DNA of 13,117 nucleotides. It comes from Erysipelotrichaceae bacterium. GTDB lineage: Bacteria > Bacillota_I > Bacilli_A > Erysipelotrichales > Erysipelotrichaceae. Below the pieces are notes generated by a model, which was not told the origin of the DNA, did no database searches, and saw nothing but the letters and a program-made list of their open reading frames with translations. Of this stretch, positions 1-5,932 are shown in pieces (position 1 is the first letter of the stretch; each line of letters opens with the position of its first letter). Location: positions 1 to 13,117 of the forward strand of contig JANJWY010000172.1 in the NCBI GenBank assembly GCA_024709285.1. Direction: 5' to 3'. The position numbers and the translations under genes are program-made.

Positions 1-1
1 G

Positions 2-1144
2 GAGTCTGTTGAGCATGAAGTAAGTATTATTTCTGCTGTTCAGGCGATGGAAGCGTTGGATAAGACGCGTTATGAAGTCATTCCTTTATATATTTCTAAG
101 TCCCATGTCCTTTATACTTCGGAGTCGCTTAGAGATATAAATCAATATAAAGATATGAAGAAACTCATTGGCAGTCTGCATCCGATATCTTTGGTGCGTC
201 AGGAAAATCAGGTGGTTGTACTGCCTTTGAAAAGCCGTTTGTTTCAATCAAAGCCGGTGGTGCTTGATGTCGTTATTCCGGTGGTGCACGGGACGCATGC
301 GGAAGATGGCACGGTTCAAGGGTATTTGGAGATGTTGGGTGTGCCTTATGCGGGTTGTGATGTCATTGCAGCCGGTGTCGGTCAGGATAAAGTGATTATG
401 AAGCATGTGTTGGAAAATTCAAGACTGCCCATTGTGCCTTGGTTTTGGTTTTACAGCGGGCATGTCAATGACAGTAAGCAGGCTATTGTAACTAAGGCAA
501 AGGAAATCGGTTATCCGCTGATTATTAAGCCGGCGTGCTTAGGATCTTCGATCGGTATCAAAACCGCTCACGATGAGTTGGAGTTGTTTGAGGCTATCGA
601 GTTTGCTTCGATGTATGACCGTAAAATATTGGTGGAGCGCAAATTGGAAAATATCCGTGAGGTTAACTGTTCGGTATTGGGTGTCGGGCTTGATATCAAG
701 GCGTCTTCGATTGAGGAAGTATTGAAAACCGATGAAATATTATCCTATGAGAATAAGTATCAGGGCAGTTCGAAGGGCGGAAATTCGAAGGGAATGGCTT
801 CGACCAGCCGTCAGATTCCGGCGGATATCGGTAAAGAACTGACCGACCAAATCAAACACTTGGCTATCAGGACTTTCGAGGTTTTGGGGGCGAGCGGTGT
901 CTCGAGAATTGACTTTTTGATTGATGCAGATTCCATGAAGCCGTATGTCAATGAGATCAATACGATTCCCGGTTCATTGTCGTTTTATTTGTGGCAGCAT
1001 GACGGTTTGGACTTTACTTCGTTAATGGATACGTTGGTCGAACAGGCTATTGACCGTCAGCGGAGCCGTGAAAAGATGGTATTTTCTTATCAGACCAATT
1101 TGCTGGCAAATTTTGATAAAAAAGGCTCTAAAGGCTCGAAATAG
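2..1144 (+). CDS. ddl: D-alanine--D-alanine ligase, 5' end outside window
   Basis: ATP-grasp enzyme that joins two D-alanines for peptidoglycan precursors in the cytoplasm. The frame is open to base 2 and begins ESVEHEVSIISAVQA, the conserved SxEHEVS stretch of the family N-terminus. The Met codon at 47 is therefore internal, and probably only 10-20 residues are missing. Numbered from the first visible residue (380 in all), the first Ddl signature (HGTHAEDGTVQG) starts near residue 96. The second signature (R-I-D, then NEINTIPGS) lies near residues 303-330. The omega-loop motif SYENKY keeps the Tyr/Lys pattern of D-Ala-D-Ala ligases and is followed by a Gly/Ser/Lys-rich insert (GSSKGGNSKG). 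It does not look like the VanA D-Ala-D-lactate type. The gene ends in TAG with an intrinsic terminator directly behind it, so it closes its transcription unit. Family assignment is very secure; D-Ala as second substrate is an inference from the motif. Confidence 0.95.
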   Translation, partial: ESVEHEVSIISAVQAMEALDKTRYEVIPLYISKSHVLYTSESLRDINQYKDMKKLIGSLHPISLVRQENQVVVLPLKSRLFQSKPVVLDVVIPVVHGTHAEDGTVQGYLEMLGVPYAGCDVIAAGVGQDKVIMKHVLENSRLPIVPWFWFYSGHVNDSKQAIVTKAKEIGYPLIIKPACLGSSIGIKTAHDELELFEAIEFASMYDRKILVERKLENIREVNCSVLGVGLDIKASSIEEVLKTDEILSYENKYQGSSKGGNSKGMASTSRQIPADIGKELTDQIKHLAIRTFEVLGASGVSRIDFLIDADSMKPYVNEINTIPGSLSFYLWQHDGLDFTSLMDTLVEQAIDRQRSREKMVFSYQTNLLANFDKKGSKGSK

Positions 1145-1168
1145 AAACGATGGCAACATCGTTTTTTT
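1145..1168 (+). terminator. Intrinsic terminator after ddl
   Basis: An 8-bp stem AAACGATG / CATCGTTT with a GCAA tetraloop (1145-1164) runs into a T tract ending at 1168. It begins on the base after the ddl stop codon and separates ddl from the mgtE pair. Confidence 0.85.
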
Positions 1169-1169
1169 G

Positions 1170-1198
1170 TTGTACATTAAATCTTTAGGGGTTAAAAT
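1170..1198 (+). promoter_or_regulatory. Candidate sigma-A promoter for the mgtE pair
   Basis: A TTGTAC -35 (1170-1175), a 17-bp spacer and a TAAAAT -10 (1193-1198, 5/6 match) sit right after the ddl terminator. They predict a start near 1205, which leaves a leader of only about 14 nt before the ribosome binding site and ATG at 1219. A Mg2+-sensing M-box riboswitch would not fit. The -35 matches only 3/6, so the call is moderate. Confidence 0.5.
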
Positions 1199-1218
1199 GG
1201 TAGGGGAGGAGGTGCATT

Positions 1219-2574
1219 ATGGAAAATTGGGATGAATTAACATTGAATATGCTTAAGGAGATCATTTCTAACAAGCAGGTTAAGAAACTGCGAGAGATCT
1301 TTGAAGAAGTTAATATCGTCGACTTGGCGGAAATGGCTGAGCAATGTACCTTGAGTGAGGTTCTTTTTATCTTTAAGACGGTGAAGAAAGAAGTCACTGC
1401 CGATTTGTTTGCTTATTTGTCCATAGATAAGCAGGAAGAGCTTATTAAGACATTTACCGGTCCTGAAATTAAGAGCATTTTGGATAATCTTTATTTAGAT
1501 GATGTTGTCGATTTTTTGGAAGAAATGCCGGAGAGCATCGTTAAGAAAGTTCTTCACAATGCGACCAGTGAGCAGCGTGCGGAAATCAATACGCTGTTAA
1601 GTTATGCGCCGAATTCAGCTGGGTCAATCATGACGACGGATTATGTAGAGCTGTTTGAGCACCATACTATCGAGGATGCGATGGAGCAGATTCGGAGGCA
1701 AGGTAAAACGGCTGAGACGATCAATACTTGTTTTGTGATAAATAAAAGCAATACATTATTGGGTTCAGTGTCGTTGCGTGACATTTTGTTTGCTTCTGAA
1801 GATGTGGAAATCGGGGAAATCATGGATACCGATATCGTTGCGGTGACTACCGGTGATGACCAGGAAGAAGTCGGTTATATCTTTCAGAAGTATGATATAT
1901 CTGTTGTAGGGGTGGTTAACAGTCAGTATAAACTGGTGGGTATTATTACCGTTGATGATGTCATTGACGTTTTGGAAGAAGAAGCTACAGAAGATATTCA
2001 TTTGATGGCTGGTATCCGTCCGGTGGAAGGTTCTTATTTGGAATCGAATGTCTGGGAGATTTTTAAAAGTCGGATTCCTTGGTTGTTGATTTTAATGATT
2101 CCGGCGACACTGACCGGGATGATCATTAACGGTAATTCAGCGATTTTACTGATTGTTCCTTCGTTGGTCAATTTTATTCCGATGTTGATGGATACGGCGG
2201 GTAATGCGGGATCTCAGGCTAGTGCCATGGTCATACGCGGTATTATCATTGATGATCTTTCTATAAAGGATTTCTTTGCGGTTTTGTTTAAAGAATTGAG
2301 GGCTTCTTTTATTACAGGTTTGATTTTATTTGCGATCAATACTCTTCGGATCGTTGTGTTTATGCCGGATGTAGGAATTACTGTTGCGGTTCTTGTTTCT
2401 ATTACCGTATTTCTTACGATTACACTGGCGAATTTGATTGGTGGTTTGCTGCCTTTGTTCGCATTGATTTTGAAAATCGATCCGGCTTCGATGTCTGGTC
2501 CGGTTATTACGACATTGGTAGATGCGGTTTCTTTGATCGTTTATTTTTCGATTGCCATTGCGGTTTTAGGGTAA
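1219..2574 (+). CDS. mgtE: MgtE-family magnesium channel, copy 1
   Basis: Inner-membrane Mg2+ channel of 451 residues, the usual family length. The cytosolic N-domain covers about residues 1-130. A pair of CBS domains follows at about 133-195 and 200-262, the second ending in GIITVDDVIDVLEEE. A plug-helix region leads to about five membrane segments at 285-451. The pore signature is FIPMLMDTAGNAGSQASAM (319-337) followed by VIRG, and Asp435 in TTLVDAV corresponds to the selectivity aspartate of Thermus MgtE. In this family Mg2+ binding to the cytosolic domains closes the pore. The start is the ATG 7 nt after GGAGGAGG-type Shine-Dalgarno sequence. Gly231 (VVGVVN) replaces the proline that copy 2 has at the same point in CBS2. 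It is 13 bp from copy 2, so the two are probably one operon. Co2+ or another divalent cation as an additional substrate cannot be excluded. Confidence 0.95.
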   Translation: MENWDELTLNMLKEIISNKQVKKLREIFEEVNIVDLAEMAEQCTLSEVLFIFKTVKKEVTADLFAYLSIDKQEELIKTFTGPEIKSILDNLYLDDVVDFLEEMPESIVKKVLHNATSEQRAEINTLLSYAPNSAGSIMTTDYVELFEHHTIEDAMEQIRRQGKTAETINTCFVINKSNTLLGSVSLRDILFASEDVEIGEIMDTDIVAVTTGDDQEEVGYIFQKYDISVVGVVNSQYKLVGIITVDDVIDVLEEEATEDIHLMAGIRPVEGSYLESNVWEIFKSRIPWLLILMIPATLTGMIINGNSAILLIVPSLVNFIPMLMDTAGNAGSQASAMVIRGIIIDDLSIKDFFAVLFKELRASFITGLILFAINTLRIVVFMPDVGITVAVLVSITVFLTITLANLIGGLLPLFALILKIDPASMSGPVITTLVDAVSLIVYFSIAIAVLG

Positions 2575-2587
2575 GGGGAGGTATGAC

Positions 2588-3946
2588 ATGGTAGAAATGA
2601 TGGATGTAACTTCCCAACAATTGAAAGAATTGATTGAGTTGCGTCAAGTCAAAAATTTGCGTTTCATTTTTGATGAGTATAACTTGATTGACTTGGCAGA
2701 AATCGTTGAGCAGTTAGAATTGAAAGAGATTTTGTTTTTGTTTAAGACGCTGAAGAAAGATATTACGGCTCAGATATTTACGTATTTGACTTATGAGAAA
2801 AAACAAGAGATCATTCAGTCGTTTACTTCGGTTGAAATTACATCGATGCTTGATAATCTTTATACAGATGATATCGTTGATTTCCTTGAAGAAATGCCTG
2901 CGAATATAGTTAAGCAGATTTTGAGTTCGGTCAGTGCTGAACAGCGCGCTGAGATTAATTTGCTTTTAAGTTATCCGGAGTATTCGGCTGGTTCGATTAT
3001 GTCAACGGATTTTGTGGAGTTGGAAGCAACAGATACGGTAGGGCGGGCGATCCGGAAGATTAAGCAGCAGGGTAAGTCGGCTGAGACCATTAGTGTCAGT
3101 TATGTTATTTCTGAGCAGCGGGAACTTATGGGGACGGTTCGGTTGAGGGATATTTTGTTAGCTGAGACGGATGACACGATTGCTGATTTGATGGATGTGG
3201 ATGTTATTTCTGTTAGGACTCATGATGATCAGGAGTCTGTTGCTCATGTCATTAAGCGGTATGATATTACGGTCGTTCCGGTTGTCAATGATGAGAATCG
3301 GTTGATTGGGATCGTTACGGTTGATGATATCATTGACGTTTTGGAAGAAGAAGTTACTGAGGATATTCAGAAGATGGCGGCTATTATGCCGATCGAAGGT
3401 TCTTATCTGAAGACTTCGGTTGCCGAGATGACGAAGAGTCGTATTACGTGGCTTTTGGTCTTGATGGTTTCGGCGACATTTACGGGTAGTATCATTTCCG
3501 GTTATGAAGATGCTTTGTTATTGATTCCGGCGTTGGCTGCTTCGATTCCGCTGATCATGTCTACGGCGGGGAATGCCGGTTCTCAGGCATCGGCGATGGT
3601 CATTCGTGGTATTGCGGTCGGGGAGTTGTCTTTGAATGATTATTACAAGGTTATTTGGAAGGAAGTTCAAGTAGCTTTGTTGAGTGGTTTGGTATTGTTT
3701 GTAATTAATTGGCTTCGTCTTATGATTTTTACTCCGGAATCAAGTTGGACAGTTGATTTAGTCATTTCTTTGACGTTGATGCTTACCGTCGTTATTTCTA
3801 AGCTTGTGGGTGGGATATTGCCTTTGTTGGCGATGTTTTTCAAGCAGGATCCTGCTGCGATGGCTGCTCCGTTGATTACTACGTTGGTGGATGCCGTGGC
3901 TTTGATGATTTATTTTAATCTGGCTGTGTCTATGTTGGGTTTATAG
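2588..3946 (+). CDS. mgtE: MgtE-family magnesium channel, copy 2
   Basis: Second Mg2+ channel, 452 residues, aligning residue for residue with copy 1 without a gap (about 242 of 450 positions identical by hand count). It has the same layout: N-domain, two CBS domains (second ending GIVTVDDIIDVLEEE), and a membrane domain with SIPLIMSTAGNAGSQASAM at 319-337 and Asp435 in TTLVDAV. GGGGAGG overlaps the end of the intergenic gap and points to ATG 2588. An ATG at 2583 meets a stop after three codons. Met4 or Met5 could also serve as start, with little effect. The gap to copy 1 is 13 bp with no terminator, so the two are co-transcribed. A tandem duplication that has diverged suggests either a hetero-oligomer (MgtE works as a dimer) or two channels with different gating thresholds; this is inference. 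Confidence 0.95.
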   Translation: MVEMMDVTSQQLKELIELRQVKNLRFIFDEYNLIDLAEIVEQLELKEILFLFKTLKKDITAQIFTYLTYEKKQEIIQSFTSVEITSMLDNLYTDDIVDFLEEMPANIVKQILSSVSAEQRAEINLLLSYPEYSAGSIMSTDFVELEATDTVGRAIRKIKQQGKSAETISVSYVISEQRELMGTVRLRDILLAETDDTIADLMDVDVISVRTHDDQESVAHVIKRYDITVVPVVNDENRLIGIVTVDDIIDVLEEEVTEDIQKMAAIMPIEGSYLKTSVAEMTKSRITWLLVLMVSATFTGSIISGYEDALLLIPALAASIPLIMSTAGNAGSQASAMVIRGIAVGELSLNDYYKVIWKEVQVALLSGLVLFVINWLRLMIFTPESSWTVDLVISLTLMLTVVISKLVGGILPLLAMFFKQDPAAMAAPLITTLVDAVALMIYFNLAVSMLGL

Positions 3947-3963
3947 TTGAATTTTGATATAAT
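3935..3963 (+). promoter_or_regulatory. Candidate promoter for deoD
   Basis: A perfect TATAAT (3958-3963) lies 17 bp downstream of TTGGGT (3935-3940), which is inside the last codons of the second mgtE. The predicted start is near 3970, about 19 nt before the deoD ATG. The -35 is weak (3-4 of 6). No terminator separates mgtE from deoD, so read-through is also possible. Confidence 0.5.
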
Positions 3964-3988
3964 GAATTTGTAAGTAAAGGAGAAATTT

Positions 3989-4699
3989 ATGTCTACACCA
4001 CACAATAAAGCAGTTGAGGGGCAAATTGCTAAGACGGTTTTAATGCCTGGGGATCCGTTGAGGGCGAAGTTTATTGCTGAGAATTTTTTACAGAATGTTG
4101 AGATGTTCAATGATGTCCGTAATATGTTTGGTTATACAGGGACTTATAAAGGACACAGGATTTCGGTCATGGGTTCGGGTATGGGTATGCCGAGCATTGG
4201 AATTTATTCTTATGAGTTGTTTGCTTTTTATGGAGTTGAGAATATCATTCGGATTGGTTCGGCCGGATCTTACAGTAAAGATGTGAATCTGTATGATGTA
4301 GTATTGGCGGATAGTGCTTGGAGTGAGTCAAGTTTTGCTCTTACTGCGTTTAATTATAAGGAGGATGTCATGTTGCCTTCGGTGAAGCTGAATGGCAGTC
4401 TGATATCTGCTGCTCAACGCTTGGGGATTCCGTTTGTTTTGGGAAGAATCCATTCGAGTGATGTGTTCTATCGTGATTCCGGTGTTTCGTTTGAGGATAT
4501 TTATAAGCAGACGGGTTCGGTTGCGGTTGAAATGGAGTCGTTTGCTTTGTTTGCCAATGCGAAGAAATTGGGGAAACATGCGGCGTGTCTGGTTACGATT
4601 TCGGATTCGTTGGTTACGCATGAAGTGACAACTGCGCAGGAGCGGCAGAATTCGTTTACGAAGATGATGCAGATTGCTTTGGAAATGGCTTTTGAGTAG
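3989..4699 (+). CDS. deoD: Purine-nucleoside phosphorylase, DeoD type
   Basis: Cytosolic hexameric-type phosphorylase (236 residues) that splits purine (deoxy)ribonucleosides with phosphate into base and (deoxy)ribose-1-phosphate for purine salvage. The E. coli DeoD active site is all present: His5 (MSTPHN), the phosphate-binding Gly21, Arg25, Arg44 and Arg88 with Ser91 (RIGSAGS), the nucleoside-binding EMES (Glu181-Met182-Glu183), and the general acid Asp206 (TISDSL) with partner Arg219 (TTAQERQ). AAAGGAG sits 7 nt before the ATG. The gene is followed after 18 bp by a small CxxC metal-binding protein and a shared terminator, so it probably heads a two-gene unit. It is intact and ordinary. 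DeoD enzymes accept adenosine as well as inosine and guanosine; the exact preference is not visible. Confidence 0.96.
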   Translation: MSTPHNKAVEGQIAKTVLMPGDPLRAKFIAENFLQNVEMFNDVRNMFGYTGTYKGHRISVMGSGMGMPSIGIYSYELFAFYGVENIIRIGSAGSYSKDVNLYDVVLADSAWSESSFALTAFNYKEDVMLPSVKLNGSLISAAQRLGIPFVLGRIHSSDVFYRDSGVSFEDIYKQTGSVAVEMESFALFANAKKLGKHAACLVTISDSLVTHEVTTAQERQNSFTKMMQIALEMAFE

Positions 4700-4717
4700 G
4701 CTGGAAGGAGAAGCAAA

Positions 4718-4909
4718 ATGAAACATATTATATTTGTTAAGGATATGAGTTGTGAGCATTGCGTCAAGCGGATTTCGGAGGCTTTGAGTGAAACCAGAGT
4801 TGATTTTGAGATTAATTTGGAGCGTCAGGCGGTGATTGTTGAGGGTCGCAATGATATTGTTCATATTGCGAAAATGGCTATCCGTGAGGCGGGATATACG
4901 GTAGAATAG
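4718..4909 (+). CDS. Small heavy-metal-associated (HMA) domain protein, CopZ-like
   Basis: A 63-residue single HMA domain with a predicted beta-alpha-beta-beta-alpha-beta fold. The metal loop is MSCEHC, with Cys12 and Cys15 after a hydrophobic first strand (IIFVKDM). Stand-alone proteins of this size usually carry Cu(I) to P-type ATPases or copper sensors. The loop reads MSCEHC where copper chaperones more often have MTCxxC, and no copper ATPase or CsoR/CopY regulator is in the window, so copper is only the likeliest metal. AAGGAG lies 8 nt before the ATG. The gene starts 18 bp after deoD and its stop codon overlaps the left arm of a strong terminator, so it is the last gene of the deoD unit. 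It may have been placed there by chance rather than by shared function. Confidence 0.88.
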   Translation: MKHIIFVKDMSCEHCVKRISEALSETRVDFEINLERQAVIVEGRNDIVHIAKMAIREAGYTVE

Positions 4910-4936
4910 GCCTGAATTATCAGGCCTGTTTTTTTT
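4908..4936 (+). terminator. Intrinsic terminator after deoD-HMA
   Basis: A perfect 8-bp stem AGGCCTGA / TCAGGCCT with an ATTA loop (4908-4927) is followed by G and a run of eight T. The left arm overlaps the last two bases of the HMA stop codon. Confidence 0.92.
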
Positions 4937-4955
4937 ATAAAATGTGTAAAAATAC

Positions 4956-4984
4956 TTGCACAAAATCAGTGCGTATGATAACAT
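4956..4984 (+). promoter_or_regulatory. Candidate promoter of the tRNA cluster
   Basis: TTGCAC (4956-4961), a 17-bp spacer and TAACAT (4979-4984) lie between the upstream terminator and the first tRNA, predicting a start near 4991. Both boxes are imperfect. The position is right for a stable-RNA operon promoter, but the exact -10 could instead be the overlapping GATAAC. Confidence 0.4.
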
Positions 4985-5015
4985 AAAAAGGCGCTAAGTT
5001 GGTCAGCAAGTGTAT

Positions 5016-5106
5016 GGAGATGTACTCAAGAGGCTGAAGAGGTGCCCCTGCTAAGGGTATAGGTCGGGAAACTGGCGCGAGGGTTCAAATCCCTCCATCT
5101 CCGCCA
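5016..5106 (+). tRNA. tRNA-Ser(GCU)
   Basis: A 91-nt class II tRNA. The acceptor stem is GGAGATG / CATCTCC, with discriminator G and encoded CCA (5104-5106). The anticodon stem TGCCC / GGGTA encloses loop CTGCTAA with anticodon GCT at 5050-5052, reading AGC and AGU. A long variable arm (about 5060-5078) and T arm GAGGG-TTCAAAT-CCCTC complete the serine-type fold. It is first in a three-tRNA transcript. Confidence 0.96.
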
Positions 5107-5122
5107 TCTTATCTAAACAAAT

Positions 5123-5198
5123 GGTCCAGTGGTGTAGTGGTTAACATGCCTCCCTGTCACGGAGGAGATCGCGGGTTCGATCCCCGTCTGGACCGCCA
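5123..5198 (+). tRNA. tRNA-Asp(GUC)
   Basis: A 76-nt tRNA. The acceptor stem is GGTCCAG / CTGGACC, discriminator G and encoded CCA. The anticodon arm CCTCC-CTGTCAC-GGAGG has GTC at 5156-5158, and the T arm is CGGGG/TTCGATC/CCCGT-like. It lies 16 bp after tRNA-Ser. Confidence 0.97.
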
Positions 5199-5205
5199 TT
5201 TCATT

Positions 5206-5279
5206 GCAGGTGTAGTTCAATGGTAGAACACGACCTTGCCAAGGTTGATACGGGGGTTCAATTCCCCTCACCTGCTCCA
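5206..5279 (+). tRNA. tRNA-Gly(GCC)
   Basis: A 74-nt tRNA. The acceptor stem is GCAGGTG / CACCTGC, discriminator T and encoded CCA. The anticodon arm CGACC-TTGCCAA-GGTTG has GCC at 5238-5240, and the T arm is GGGGG-TTCAATT-CCCCT-like. It lies 7 bp after tRNA-Asp and just before a terminator, so it is the last of the cluster. Confidence 0.97.
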
Positions 5280-5289
5280 GTAGCAAGGC

Positions 5290-5319
5290 AAACCCGATTA
5301 TCGGGTTTTTTTATTTTTT
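5290..5319 (+). terminator. Intrinsic terminator of the tRNA cluster
   Basis: An 8-bp stem AAACCCGA / TCGGGTTT with loop TTA (5290-5308) continues into a T-rich tail (seven T, A, six T). It lies 10 bp after tRNA-Gly. Confidence 0.9.
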
Positions 5320-5399
5320 AACACACATTGTTTGATTTTTTCAATTGATTTTTCAGATTGAAAATAAGTTACAAGATATTAGAATACTTTCTGTGAATA

Positions 5400-5424
5400 T
5401 TGATCACAATTACGAGTGATTCAA
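5400..5424. repeat. Imperfect dyad beside a promoter
   Basis: TTGATCAC (5400-5407) and GTGATTCAA (5416-5424) form an inverted repeat with one extra base, separated by 8 bp. It ends on the base before the -35 box of the small-RNA promoter, a usual place for an activator or UP-type element. A second AT-rich inverted repeat, TTTTCAAT / ATTGAAAA (5338-5345 and 5357-5364), lies further upstream. No regulator can be named. Confidence 0.35.
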
Positions 5425-5453
5425 TTGACTCTACTCTTGAAGTTGGCTATAAT
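5425..5453 (+). promoter_or_regulatory. Near-consensus sigma-A promoter for a small RNA
   Basis: TTGACT (5425-5430, 5/6), exactly 17 bp, then TATAAT (5448-5453, 6/6). It is the best promoter in the window and points to a start at about A5460. No open reading frame follows before the terminator at 5531-5557. Confidence 0.85.
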
Positions 5454-5459
5454 TTTGTT

Positions 5460-5557
5460 ATAGATATCCATGGGAAGCGATGAGTAGGAGAATGTAACTG
5501 GACGCTTGTTCTCCTGTCAGCTAGTAGCGTAACCGGCCTTTCGGCCGGTTTTTATTT
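5460..5557 (+). ncRNA. Candidate small RNA of about 98 nt, no known family recognised
   Basis: The transcript is bounded by a near-consensus promoter (start about 5460) and a strong GC-rich intrinsic terminator (tail ending about 5557). It encodes no plausible protein. Inside it, AGGAGAA (5486-5492) pairs with TTCTCCT (5509-5515) over a 16-nt loop. That loop holds CGCTT (5503-5507), which is complementary to AAGCG (5475-5479) upstream, so an H-type pseudoknot is possible. I compared it from memory with SRP RNA, 6S, the T-box specifier and antiterminator motifs, c-di-GMP, preQ1, THF, fluoride and M-box signatures and found no match. It could be an independent trans-acting RNA, or an attenuator at the head of a long leader for the exoprotein gene at 5933. 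The promoter and terminator are seen; function is unknown. Confidence 0.65.
5531..5557 (+). terminator. Intrinsic terminator of the small RNA
   Basis: A perfect 8-bp GC-rich stem AACCGGCC / GGCCGGTT with a TTTC tetraloop (5531-5550) is followed by TTTATTT. This is a very stable hairpin. Confidence 0.9.
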
Positions 5558-5932
5558 GCTTGGCTGTGGATTAAATATGTAGCGAATACGTGCGATATCG
5601 TTCGCCGGATAATTGTATGCGAAATCATAGGATGGCATTGAATCAAATGTCCTTTTTCTGTCCAGTAAGGAGGAATGGGAATTTGATTTGAGTGATTCTT
5701 AACTGTTTCTGAAAGAAAGGAGTTGGAAAAAGACGAGAGAGTTGATTTCTGATAAGTTGTGGGGGAGACGACTTGTATTTGGCTTAAACGTTTAAATCAA
5801 AACTGATTTGTAATATATGGGAAATCCGTAGAACCAAATATAATCAGATGTTTGGGATCAACATATCGAAAGATTCGTGATGTAGTGGATACGATTACAG
5901 TTCTATACAATCAATGAAAGAAGGGATAATAA
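5558..5932 (+). other. Gene-free leader region upstream of the exoprotein gene
   Basis: About 375 bp without a credible reading frame. It holds several RNA-level hairpins. GCGAA-TA-CG / CGTTCGC spans 5582-5605. A long arm pair AATCAAAT (5641-5648) / ATTTGATT (5681-5688) encloses TCCTT (5650-5654) / AAGGA (5667-5671). CCAAATAT (5834-5841) / ATGTTTGG (5848-5855) lies about 80 nt before the start codon. A perfect palindrome TTAAACGTTTAA lies at 5784-5795. TATAAT at 5839-5844 has no matching -35, so a dedicated promoter for the exoprotein is not evident; transcription may come by read-through of the terminator at 5531-5557. Confidence 0.5.
5784..5795. repeat. Perfect 12-bp palindrome TTAAACGTTTAA
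   Basis: A fully symmetric AT-rich palindrome with a central CG, 138 bp upstream of the exoprotein start. It is shaped like a small operator, but there is no partner regulator nearby and no convincing promoter around it. Confidence 0.3.

Noticed and set aside
47..1144. Ddl starting at Met 47
   Set aside because: The frame continues upstream with the conserved SVEHEVS motif, so Met 47 is internal and the gene is cut by the window edge.
4328..4984. Minus-strand open frame of 218 codons
   Set aside because: It lies antisense over deoD and the HMA gene, both of which have complete family motifs. Its translation is basic and low in recognisable structure, and it runs through the terminator and tRNA promoter region.
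5460..5557. Small RNA as a T-box leader, SRP RNA or known riboswitch
   Set aside because: The GATGAGTAGG stretch faintly recalls T-box stem I, but there is no GGTGGNACCGCG antiterminator. The SRP apical loop and the core motifs of the riboswitch classes I could recall are also absent.
5675..5686. Leader peptide ORF behind AAGGAGG at 5667-5673
   Set aside because: ATG 5675 is almost in contact with the ribosome site and reaches a stop after three codons.
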